From Bugula neritina (Eukaryota; Bryozoa; Gymnolaemata; Cheilostomatida; Bugulidae): a stretch of DNA of 64,000 nucleotides. Below, in pieces: positions 11,113-21,175 of the stretch. Under the pieces are notes generated by a model that was not told the origin of the DNA, searched no databases, and was given only the letters and a program-made list of their open reading frames with translations. The stretch's first letter is position 1. Every line of letters begins with the position of its first letter. Both the position numbers and the translations under genes were made by a program. The stretch spans positions 26,273,628-26,337,627 of the forward strand of contig OZ037767.1 in the NCBI GenBank assembly GCA_964035545.1, written 5' to 3'.

Positions 11113-12929
11113 GTATGTAAGAGGTCAGAAGAGTGGTGACTTTGTATATGTGTTGCCATGGATACTCAGCCTAGTAGGTAATACTCTATTAGCATATACT
11201 CAGCGTTTGTTTCAACTCTCATTGGGACAATAAAAATATCCAGCAGTGATCTGAACCATTTTTTATGTATTCAGCATTATTTAAAATTACTTCATGGCTC
11301 ACCAGGAGTTTTCTCCTCTTTCCACTTTGGAATCTTTTAGAATGACTGTAGTATATAAGTCTTTCTTAGCACACTTAGATTTTGTTTATACATTGAGATT
11401 ACAATGCACTGCAAAGTAGGAGATTAGTAGTGTTCTGTTTATTAATGTATTCATGTGTAGTAGTAAATGTGTGATAGTAATTAGAACATAGTAATGAGCT
11501 AAAACCAAAGAGTATAAAATGTTATCTTTTTTATTTACTTTATTTATATACTTTAATAATAGCATAGTAGTAAAGTCAATTTATCATATCACAACATTTC
11601 AGAATATATTGCAATATTGTAATTTGAAATATAAAATAGTATATCAAAATATAAAATTTTCTTTGAATTTTAAAGTCGTCATCCCTGTGAGAACCTCTGA
11701 TGGTAAGGGTTTATTTTAAGCAGGCTAAGGACTTGTTTCTGCTGCAGCACAGGAATAATTCTGACCAAATGCTGTTCCTTACATTATCGATAGCCTTTAC
11801 TACCCTTTAAACTGCTAACTAGTATTAAGTTTTGATTGATGTTTATAGCGTTTTTCTACAGAAAAAGAAAGATGGGAAGAGACTAAAGTTTAGAAGGTGA
11901 ACTCTGGAGCATCTCTTTAACCTTTTCATGAACCTCTAAAATTATTTAGTGTGTTTTCGAAATGAAGATATATCTTATGACTTTTGTATGCTTAGAACAT
12001 TGTGTCACTCACTATTATTTCCATTCAATCATATGTATTACATTGCTGGGTCTGAATGTAGAACTATTACACTTTTGTCGCATACATTTTTTGCTATTCA
12101 CCAAATATAATTTGATGATACATCAATTCTTACAATAATGATGTGAAAATTATTGTTTTTACAATCTTCAATACAAATGAAAATAATCTTTTATTCAAGT
12201 ATGAAGGTTGAATCCACGTAGATTGTTGGAAGATTTATTGCAAATTATCTTCCATGTATAATAAGACAACTCCTATGTCATCAAATTTCAAATGATATGA
12301 TATATTATAAAAATATGTTTGGCTGCATTTCACTGTTATATTAATTTCAAAATTGCATGGAACAATATTATTACTTGAAATTAATTAATAATAACAGAGT
12401 CAATGATCTGTAGCAATATAATATAATTAAAATTTTTAAAGTGACCCTTCATGACCTTGTAAGTGTATATAGCACTTTTAAGCCAATAAGCAAAATAGTT
12501 GCATTAGATGGGTCAAAGTTTAGTCACAATCAACTTATAGCTGAGTCATCTAATATATATATTTGCTATTAGTAGTGAGGGATAGTTAGACACCCCATTC
12601 TATCTAGACTAGGATCTCTGGCTATCAAATACCCCATCAACTGAAAGCAGATATCCATGCCTTATAATAGATGCACATTTGATTTTTGAGTTATTCCCAT
12701 AAGAACTGTAAATATCAGACACGAAACTTAGAAACCAGCTCATGGAATAAAATGAATGTCAGTGATTGGTACACCTGCCGAGTGGTTACAAAAATAAAAA
12801 TAAACTATAAACTATATTTGATTATTGGGCTATCATTCTATAGTTTATTTGACTTTATGTTATAGTAATATTAAAGCAACAGTGAACGTGTTATCTATTT
12901 ATAGGTTAATTACGAGATTGATAACTCCT
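11113..12929. other. 3' flank and spacer of A1
   Basis: This matches 55457-57272 closely. It contains the unused tenth-exon homologue (11862 onward, a polypurine start encoding basic residues in A2) and AT-rich DNA. I see no further gene. Confidence 0.6.
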
Positions 12930-12937
12930 AAATTGAT

Positions 12938-15436
12938 TGATTGATTTATTACATATCACAAACATGGCAACACGTTGCAAAATTCAGTGTAAATACTGGC
13001 TATAATAAGTAGGAATGAACAAAAATAAGAGAAAAAATCAAAACTCTGTTGGATTATTTAAAATAAAAGCTCATTTAAAGTATTTACAAGATGTCGCAAG
13101 AAGCTATCTCTGCCCCATGCCCCTCTATAGTTGATGGTTCGATATCTTCCAGAAGGGCATTGACTAAGAAAGTTATTAATGAAATGGTCATTGTCTGTTA
13201 TATATTTGATGGCAAGTTCTTTAGTGAGTTTCTGAATGTGCAAATCAATGTTTAGATACTTAATTCCGAGTTTTGAGCAATCTTTGAGAATTCTTCGAAT
13301 AGCCTTTTTATCACTGGCATAGATACAAGTAAAAATAGTAGGTAGACAATAGGCGATGCGGGACATGATGAAACTTTTGAATAGCATATTTGCTAGAAGT
13401 TTAGAGCTAAGATACGCAAAATTCTTCACAATATACATTCTTCTTGATGCTGTTGTTACTACTGATTGTACATGTTCATGAAATCTCAAATTCTGATCCA
13501 CTAACACACCAAGATATCTCACTTTTTCAGACAATACAATGTTTGTTCCATTTAATACGAGAGTAGGGGTATGAGGTTTAGCACGTTGGGTTGAGAACAT
13601 CATTTCTTGGGTCTTGCTAGGGTTTAATAATAGATTTAAATCATCACATTGCTTAGAAATTCTTTTAATCTCATCAAAGTAAATATTTAGATCAGACTGT
13701 TTGCCAATGCAGCCAATAATGCGAGTGTCATCTGCATATTTAATTACGGTGATGTTGCTCTGGCTTGAGGTAATCCTATTAGTGTAAATAGAAAACAATA
13801 GTGGAGATAAACAGCACCCTTGGAGAGTTCCTGTGTTAGTTACGATTGGATTTGATGTGATGCCATCCACTATTGTGCGCTGTACTCTGTTTGTAAGAAA
13901 GCTGTAAATCCACTCAGTAACATTGGAGTCAAGATGAGTTAGTTGCGTAATGAGGTCTGGAATAGATATAGTATTGAATGCAGAAAAGAAGTCTAGAAAG
14001 AGGCACCTTGCGTAATTGGATGCTTTCTTATCAATGAAACTTGTCACAGTTGTAGTTAGACATAACAGGGCATCTTGTGTAGAGCGATTTGTACGATATG
14101 CGAACTGATATTTGTCCATAGGTGTATGAGTTATAATGTAGTGTTTGATGAGCCTTTCCAGCATTTTGCATATACAGCTTGTGAGAGCAATTGGATGATA
14201 TTGTTTAAGTAGTTCAGGATTTTTGACTTTAGGAAGTGGCTTGATCATTGCAGATTTCCATGAATTTGGAGTTGTCTTAGATTGGATGGAGAAAGTAAAC
14301 AGTTTTGTAAAGACAGGTGCTAGTTGATAGCAGCAGATTTTTAAAACTTTCGGAATGAGACCATCAGGACCTGCACCTTTTCGTGAGTTTAGTCCCTTTA
14401 GCTGTTTGAGAACAGCGTCTTCTGATATTTCCAATGGAGGTGCACTGATAATGTTTCTATCAAAAACAGGCTGATGAGATATAGGCTTTTCATATCGGGT
14501 GAAGAAGGTATTTAGGTCATCAGGTGTAAATGGGTTAGCTTTAGCAGTAGTTGTCTTGCTGTGTGGTAGACCACTTATTTTCTTTATATCAGTCCATGCT
14601 TTGGCTGGTTGATTTACTAATTGTAGTTGAATTTTCTTAGAGTAATTAACTTTGCTGTTGGTTATAGATCTGGTGATGTCACGTTTGAGCTTATTATATA
14701 GTTTACGGTTTCCATCTTTGTGGGCTACTTGTTTTTGATAGATCATTTCTGTAATATGTTTAGTAATCCAAGGTTTCTGATTGGTACATGTTCTGAAGCT
14801 TTTCGTGGGTATGCAAATATCTGTGCAGAAGTTTATATAGTCTGTTACAATTTCAGTTTGTTGATGGATGTTATCATCATCAGAGAGCAGATTATTCCAG
14901 ATAGTAATGTCCAATGCTGCTTTCAGCTTTTCACAGTTCTCTTCAGAATATATACGTCTGGTGACTCGAGTTGGTTTGTATTTAGATAATGGTATGTAGG
15001 TTGGTATGAGATGTGTTATAAAGTGATCTGACCCACCAAGCTTTGCAAGTTGATGGCATTGTTTGAAGGCATCTTTGATTCTGATATAGCATTTATCAAG
15101 AATTTTATTGTTGCGGGTAGGTGTTTTAACTGTTTGATAGTATCCATCAAGTTTAATCGGAAGCTGATTAAAGTCCCCCATTACAAAAATGCAAAAATCA
15201 GGGTGCTTTTTTTCTAGTTCTTTAACATGTGTTGATATTGTTTTAGCTGTGGATGAAGCATTTTGTTTTAGTCTAGAAGCACCGGTGAAGGGAGTATAGC
15301 ATGAAACAGTGATAATTGAAGTAAACTCTCTTGGAAGCCAGTGAGGTCTTGATTTAATTGTCATAATTTCACAGTGATTGTCCATATAGTTGAATATAAG
15401 ATTGTTATTTGTTGACCATTTGTTGTCAATATAGAC
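12938..15436 (-). mobile_element. 5'-truncated non-LTR retrotransposon (CR1/L2/Rex-like)
   Basis: The element is bounded by AAATTGAT target duplications (12930-12937 and 15437-15444). Its 3' end carries a TCAA-type short repeat (- strand), as is common in this group. The paralogous empty site is intact at 57273-57280. The 5' part of the element, including the start of the endonuclease, is missing, as expected for incomplete target-primed reverse transcription. Confidence 0.9.
13058..15436 (-). CDS. Endonuclease (partial) / reverse transcriptase polyprotein
   Basis: An uninterrupted reading frame encodes the second half of an apurinic-type endonuclease (GDFN near residue 110, SDH at 159-161) and a full reverse transcriptase. 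RT landmarks are KGAGPDG near 376, the first catalytic Asp in LFLDFF (residue 505), an LQGCCLSPLLF block near 561 and YADDT at 590-594. Residue numbers count from an in-frame ATG at 15505, but the first 23 codons (15437-15505) are host flank. The same flank is present without the element at 57273 onward. The frame is therefore open at its true 5' end. It supplies RT and target-nicking activities in intact relatives. The lack of stops points to a recent insertion. Confidence 0.85.
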   Translation of the reverse strand, partial: VYIDNKWSTNNNLIFNYMDNHCEIMTIKSRPHWLPREFTSIITVSCYTPFTGASRLKQNASSTAKTISTHVKELEKKHPDFCIFVMGDFNQLPIKLDGYYQTVKTPTRNNKILDKCYIRIKDAFKQCHQLAKLGGSDHFITHLIPTYIPLSKYKPTRVTRRIYSEENCEKLKAALDITIWNNLLSDDDNIHQQTEIVTDYINFCTDICIPTKSFRTCTNQKPWITKHITEMIYQKQVAHKDGNRKLYNKLKRDITRSITNSKVNYSKKIQLQLVNQPAKAWTDIKKISGLPHSKTTTAKANPFTPDDLNTFFTRYEKPISHQPVFDRNIISAPPLEISEDAVLKQLKGLNSRKGAGPDGLIPKVLKICCYQLAPVFTKLFTFSIQSKTTPNSWKSAMIKPLPKVKNPELLKQYHPIALTSCICKMLERLIKHYIITHTPMDKYQFAYRTNRSTQDALLCLTTTVTSFIDKKASNYARCLFLDFFSAFNTISIPDLITQLTHLDSNVTEWIYSFLTNRVQRTIVDGITSNPIVTNTGTLQGCCLSPLLFSIYTNRITSSQSNITVIKYADDTRIIGCIGKQSDLNIYFDEIKRISKQCDDLNLLLNPSKTQEMMFSTQRAKPHTPTLVLNGTNIVLSEKVRYLGVLVDQNLRFHEHVQSVVTTASRRMYIVKNFAYLSSKLLANMLFKSFIMSRIAYCLPTIFTCIYASDKKAIRRILKDCSKLGIKYLNIDLHIQKLTKELAIKYITDNDHFINNFLSQCPSGRYRTINYRGAWGRDSFLRHLVNTLNELLF

Positions 15437-16230
15437 AAATTGATGATAAAATGGGACAAAAGTCATTATTACTGAAATAAAGTAAAATTTTGGCAAATCA
15501 AACAAAAACCAAAAACTAACTCAGTTATATTGAACATACAAATAATACTATAGTTGTAAAAAACGTGCAGTCAAGTTCAAGATATTGCTTATTAAGCTAA
15601 TAATTGATGTTTAATTATAAATTGTTATAATTTGTTAATTGTTTGTTTGCTTGTTAATTTGTTAATTGTTACAAATTGATAATTTGCAATACTTTGCATG
15701 TTGAATGTATTTACATATTTTTGTTGTAAAATTGAATAAAATGTCACCATGTTTATACAAAGAGTTTGTAGTATCTTATAACAATGCTGTTTTCAACTAT
15801 AAGTGTAAGTGAAAAAAAACCATGTATATATAAGTTACCTGTAAAACAGTGTTAGTTAAGTTATAGGGTGACCTAGTAAGGCATTCAGAGAAAAAGTATG
15901 AGAAAAAATTTGCAATTTATACAACAGCTATTGCTAAAAATCAAACACATAAACTGAAAGGGTTTTATAAAAGTTTACATATAATATTTTCAGAGCTTGT
16001 CCTTACTATATTATATTAAGCTTGCAAACAGTATTTGATAAAATATATTTCAAGTCTGTTAAATAAATCTTCACCACTTGTCATTCATTATATGCTAATA
16101 GTCAGTCATTATATGTATATGTATTATATGTATAAACTTATTAAATGTGTCTTCTCTTTATATATATGACAAGAGTTGAACATGTGAGATAGAATTCCTC
16201 ACTCTCAGCTCACTCATTTTGTCTTCCCGG
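15437..16230. other. Spacer, duplicated at 57273-58095
   Basis: AT-rich DNA with no gene seen. It is near-identical to the right unit, which helps define the retrotransposon boundary. Confidence 0.6.
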
Positions 16231-16362
16231 CCTCATTTTTTAAGTGGAGATATACAAATGCAATTGTAGTTAATTGATATTTTTTAATTTTAAATTCTGT
16301 AGCCTGTAAATTCTGTTAAGCATAAACTGCTATTTTTTTTACATGTCAGACTGCATGAAAAC

Positions 16363-16371
16363 ACGTGTGTG

Positions 16372-16443
<72 letters not shown>

Positions 16444-16532
16444 TGTGGTTGAGTGTGTGCGTGCGTGTGGTTGAGTGTGTGTGTGTGTGTGGTTGGGTGT
16501 AGGTGTGTGTGTGTGTGGTTGGGTGTGGGTGT
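16363..16532. repeat. GTGC/GT compound microsatellite
   Basis: A tetranucleotide GTGC tract (about 16370-16445) is followed by GT blocks separated by GGTTGAG or GGTTGGG. The paralogous site at 58201-58571 is dominated by pure GT. Confidence 0.95.
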
Positions 16533-16705
16533 AAAGCAGATCTTTCCATAGAAATAACAATATTTGCAAAATCAAAATTGTTTTTTGAATTATCTATATA
16601 TTGATGGTGCACTACTCACTGCATTAAACACAATTTAAAAGCCACTATTGATGCATGCACACACAGCATGCTATACTGCATTTATACCATCTACATAAAT
16701 GTAAG

Positions 16706-17160
16706 ATCTAAAAGTGCAGTGGGCGTACTCTTGGGCAACGCTTTGCTGTAAGGAAAAACTATCTGTAAGCAATTTAACATGCTATTGTGTCTGCAAAATA
16801 GTGGTTTTAGCTGATTAAAAAACAGGTCAGCGATGTAAACTGTGTTATAAATAACCTAAATGCAATGTCACTGTCTCTGTGAAATATTCAAATATTCTCT
16901 TCTAAAATGAATCGAACTTCAAGACAAATGTCTAACCATAAATTAGCCTTGTTATTTTGAAAATTGTAGTCAACCAGCGTACTGTTATATGCATTTTTTA
17001 AATTATGTGGCCTGTGAAATTCTACATCATAAACACATGCAAGTAAAATTTCATATTAGAGTCACATGCAAGTAACATCTGCTAGTGCAAGCTTATGGTT
17101 TTACTTACAATACTACTTGCTATCATTTCACAAGAAATTTATTCAAGTATACTATTGCAT
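16706..17160. repeat. Interspersed repeat, copy 1 (about 400 bases)
   Basis: This is the first of six copies seen in the window. It starts near GGCGTACTCTTGGGCAA and ends near CCATTTCACAAGAAAT. Other copies lie near 18427, 27013, 34421, 58747 and 60427. No coding capacity is recognised. It may be an old SINE or MITE, or simply shared intron 8 sequence. Confidence 0.6.
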
Positions 17161-17185
17161 TCAGCCTTATAAAAAAAGAGCGAAG

Positions 17186-17658
17186 TAAAGTTGTGTTTAT
17201 ACTTTCATGACTTTCAATCAGAAATTCAATTTGGCCGAGTTGAAATTTCAACGAGTTGCATTGCATTGTAAAAGCCACTCGTCAAAATTTTTGTACTGTG
17301 ATAACCTAATCAGCCGAGTTCAGAATAATACTCAAAAGGAGTAATAACTCCTTGTGGATATCGTTATTTAATTATGACTTTGTCGATTAGATGACATACT
17401 ATAAATAATATGTTCATAATTATATCGCCTATAATGCTTTCTATGCTTTCTATGCTTTTATGCTGTCAACTTTACTAATTAATGGCATTTTCAAAAGGCA
17501 TCAAACATCGATTAGGCAAGTCAGAATTCACTTTTAGAAAGTAAGCTTCCGCAACAATATGTTTTCACCGAGTTTCAGTTTGACTATAAAGGGGTACTCA
17601 GACGAGTGTTATTACCTGAAACTCGGTACTTTTTCAGCAAAGGTATAAACACAACTTA
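17186..17658. mobile_element. MITE in relic C1 (about 470 bases)
   Basis: The ends are inverted copies of TAAAGTTGTGTTTATACTT. Internal hairpins include GCCGAGTTGAAATTTCAACG and AGGAGTAATAACTCCT. The right-unit copy is at 59197-59657. The termini resemble those of the 77-base MITE at 8001. Confidence 0.6.
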
Positions 17659-18426
17659 ATACTTTTACTAACACCCACCCCTATTTATGTGGCTATTTTC
17701 ATAATAATGTTCTTCATTTAAAATGTCATTTCTATTGCTAATTTCGAACATCTCACTTCTAGATATTAGATACTATATTTTACTTTCACGATACATGCAT
17801 GATTTAAGTCTTATACAAAGTTTTAGAACAATAAGCGTAATACAGTTATCCCAAAAAGCAAAATCCGTGTAATTGTTTTAGCTAATCTAGCTGGGGTGAT
17901 TGAAATATTATTTAGGAAACATTACAAATGCAAAGAAAGTGGTGATGAAGTGTAATGCCTAATGTAGTAAGTGTACAACAATGGTTAGAAAACCAGAACA
18001 TTATAAAATGTTATTTAGTTACTTGATATAACAACATTTTAGAATTTATTGTAGCATTTTAATGCGAAATATAAAGTAGTACAAGTATATGATATCATAC
18101 AGAGTTCTTGTGTTGGCTTTTAAACTCTACACGTCTTATACCAATGGCCTTTTCTGAGATTCAAATCAAAATGAATGAATAACGCTTATTTTCTGCCGAA
18201 AAAATTAGATGAGAAAAGACTAAAATTTAGAAGGTAAACCCTGGAGCACTTCTTTAAGCATTTCATCAACTTATGAAATTATGTTGAATAGGTTGCATCT
18301 TATTATATTTTACTTAGTATATTGTTTTTGCATGTGTATGTTATAAGCACAGTATAACATTGTATTTTTTTTCTTTCTGATAAGTCTGAATGTAAAATTA
18401 TTATACTTTTGTCATAAATTGTTTAT

Positions 18427-18830
18427 TAAGCGGTGGGCATATCTTGTGGAACACTTTGTTGTAAGAAAAAATTATCTAGAAACAATTTTTTATGCTGTTT
18501 CGTATGCATTAATAATAGTTTTAGGTGGTTCTAAAAGGTCAGCAATGTCAGCTGTGTTATAAATAACTATGATCAATACTCTAAATACAGGTCACTGTAA
18601 AAATGTAAATATTTTCCTCTGAACTGAATCAGTTTCAGGATAAATTACGTGAAAAGCATAAATTAGCGTTGATATTTTTAGAATTTTAGTCAACCAGCTT
18701 ATACTGTTATATGTGTTTTTTAAATTATGCGGGCTGTGAAATTCTACATATCATAGACACATGCAAGTAACATCTGCTAGTGCAAGCTTATAGTTTTTTT
18801 TATAACATTACATGCCACCATTTCACAAGA
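18427..18830. repeat. Interspersed repeat, copy 2
   Basis: A diverged copy of the 16706 repeat, directly downstream of the relic's 3' end. Confidence 0.55.
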
Positions 18831-19279
18831 AATTATATGGGCTATGAAATTTTACAAACAATAAATTAGCATATATATAAACAGTTTCTTAGATGTATTT
18901 AGTATGCCAATCTATTTTATTATTGCCTTCACCACTATTTTAATATTTTTGACTAATGTTTCAACTACAAAAGAGCTAACTCTTCAGCATTATACATATT
19001 ATCAACAATCATTAAAGTTACTATACTTAGAATTGGATTATGCGGAAAAAATATTCTACCAAACTATGCCAAAATAAATTTATGTTGGGCAAACTTGAAA
19101 TATGAAAAGTTCGTAAATAAACATTTAGAAAGTGCAAAGAATTTTTTTGCTACATGCATATAGTTGACTCGCTGAGCTTTCAGTATCATTTTCCAATAAA
19201 ATATCTTTATTTCATAACAATTATGTAAGACAGTTCTAAGAGCTCGCAGCTGATTGAAAGACTTAAGCACCTGCTGAGG

Positions 19280-20895
19280 TTGTTGTTGGTTTTAATTGAT
19301 TACTTCTAATAGTAAATAAAGAATGAAAAAGAGAAAGAATAAATAAAAATCTTAAGCTAAGCTAAGAAAAAAAGGAGTACAAAAAGAAGAAACAAAAGGG
19401 TACTGTCTGATAGCTTGAACCTAGTAAGGAAACAGTTTGACTTTCTATAAGATAAAAACCCTCTGCCCAATTAATACAGCAAAGAGGCCCTATTCATACC
19501 AGCAGCACCATACTCCGTCCATAGACGGTCTGATAACCTTGACTTCACCATCTCAGAAGTCATGCTCTCAAAATCATATAAATATTTATTAAATAACTTT
19601 GCAGCTTTAAATAACATAGACCTTTGCCTTTTGTCTGTTTTAAATTTATTAGTTTTAATTGCATTGCTGACTTTCAATCTTGTCTCATAATTATGATCTA
19701 CTGATGGCTTTTTAACTTTGCTATAAGGTAACATTGTAATGAAATGCAAAAGGTATCGAATTTAAATAGCATTTTAATAGGCATGATTTTTAAGATGGCA
19801 AAATTGCTTACCACAGTTTCACTTGGTTTTATTTTTACAATTATTCTCAATGTTTTTTTTTGCAAAATCAAAATTTTATCAAGCTCTAAAGTACCAGCAT
19901 GACCCCAAAACTTTAAACCGTAATTTAAATATGGATAAAAAAATGTATAGTAAATGCCAACCATTGTTTTTGTGTTGAAATACTTCCTTACATGTCTCAT
20001 CGTTAAAATCACATGAATTATAATTTATTGCAAATTTTTGCTATAATATATTTACTAAAAGAAATATGTTCATCTAAAATTATTCTTAAAACTTGAGTGC
20101 AGTTTGCATTTAAGATAAGTATGTTGTGCAAAGCTATAGGATTCCAAGGTTTTAACAGGTGTTTCTAGAAATCCATAAAATGCATGAACAAAGTTTTTGC
20201 GAATTTAAAATAAGTTTGTTTGCTACACAGAGTACACACCGTTGACTAATTTTGTTAACTCTGTGCTGTAAGTCCATAATATCTGTGGAGAAAACACTGG
20301 TGTCATCAGCAAACATTATATTTTCTAAGGTTGGAATATTTTCTGCTAAATCATTAAGGTAGTAAAAATTAAAAACAGCAGCGGTCCAAGATTGAAGCCT
20401 TGTGGCACACCAATATTCATCTATTGAGTAGTTGATAGAATATTATTGATATTAACAAACTGTTTTCTGATCGAAAGGTAACTCTTTAAAAAGGTGGTGA
20501 CTAAATTAGAAAAACTATAAAATTCTAACTTTTTAATCAAGATTAAGTAATCAACTGTATTGAAAGTCTTCGAAAAACCCAGAAACATACCATGTGTTAT
20601 TATTCTGCAATCTAGATTATAGTAAAGATTTTCATGCAATCTGTTTATTGCACCAGTAGTGTTTCATTTTTCACAAAAAACATACTGATTTTCTACAAAA
20701 AAGAACTTTACAATCCTCCATATAGGTACGGATTTGCTTGATCATGATTTTCTCTATTACTTTTGACAACACTGGCAAGATTGAAATAGAACGATAGTTG
20801 TTGACATCAAATTTACTTCCCTTTTTGTGCAATGCTGTTACTCTTGCAATTTTGAGACAGTGGGGGAAAATTGATTTTAATATTGTTTATTAAAT
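19280..20895 (-). mobile_element. Degenerate jockey-type non-LTR retrotransposon
   Basis: Read on the - strand in several frames, it shows in order an NYRSISILPVLSKVIEKI block, a GFSKTFNTVDY block, a LGPLL/NDL region, FADDTSVF, and a C-terminal domain ending at 19471. The 3' end is a short CAA-rich tail near 19280. Frameshifts and stops make it dead. The right-unit copy is 61274-62890. It therefore predates the segmental duplication, unlike the 12938 element. Confidence 0.85.
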
Positions 20896-20990
20896 ATGCG
20901 ATCATATTTTCCACTAGCAACTATTTTACAATGTAATCAACATATGCAGCTCAAGGCACAATTTTATTATGTCAGCATTTCAATATTAGG

Positions 20991-21175
20991 CCAATAAAAA
21001 CAAGCATGTACATGTTCCAAGCAGTTATTGGCTGAATGAATTAAATAAACATATATTTTATTGGCTGATCTGTGTTTATATCATTATGTAAGTGTCAGGC
21101 TGTATGGTATAATTATATGCCTTGACATACTCAGTATCTATTCAAACTTGCAGCTAGTTTATAATAGAATCAGGT
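20991..21175 (+). promoter_or_regulatory. Inferred promoter and noncoding exon of B1
   Basis: CCAAT (20991), ATTGG (21027 and 21060), a TATA-like GTATAATTATA (21108-21118) and a CAG|GT donor after 21173 reproduce the order seen at A1. The matching acceptor ends at 21572. Confidence 0.5.

Larger units (their letters stand above)
16231..18300 (+). pseudogene. Exon-stripped NTAN1-like relic C1
   Basis: The segment aligns with introns and 3' sequence of B1 but has no protein-coding exon. 16231-16340 matches intron 4 (B1 23295-23410). 16341-16700 matches intron 6 around a GT/GC array. 17665-17840 matches distal intron 8 (B1 27466-27626). 17915-18260 matches intron 9 and the tenth-exon region (B1 31388-31830), with the acceptor changed from CTGCAG to CTGCCG. 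Exons 5-9 are gone. It is interrupted by a repeat and a MITE. It is therefore the remains of a third tandem gene copy between A1 and B1. Confidence 0.7.

Noticed and set aside
14720-14989. 89-codon frame on the + strand
   Set aside because: Antisense shadow of the non-LTR polyprotein.
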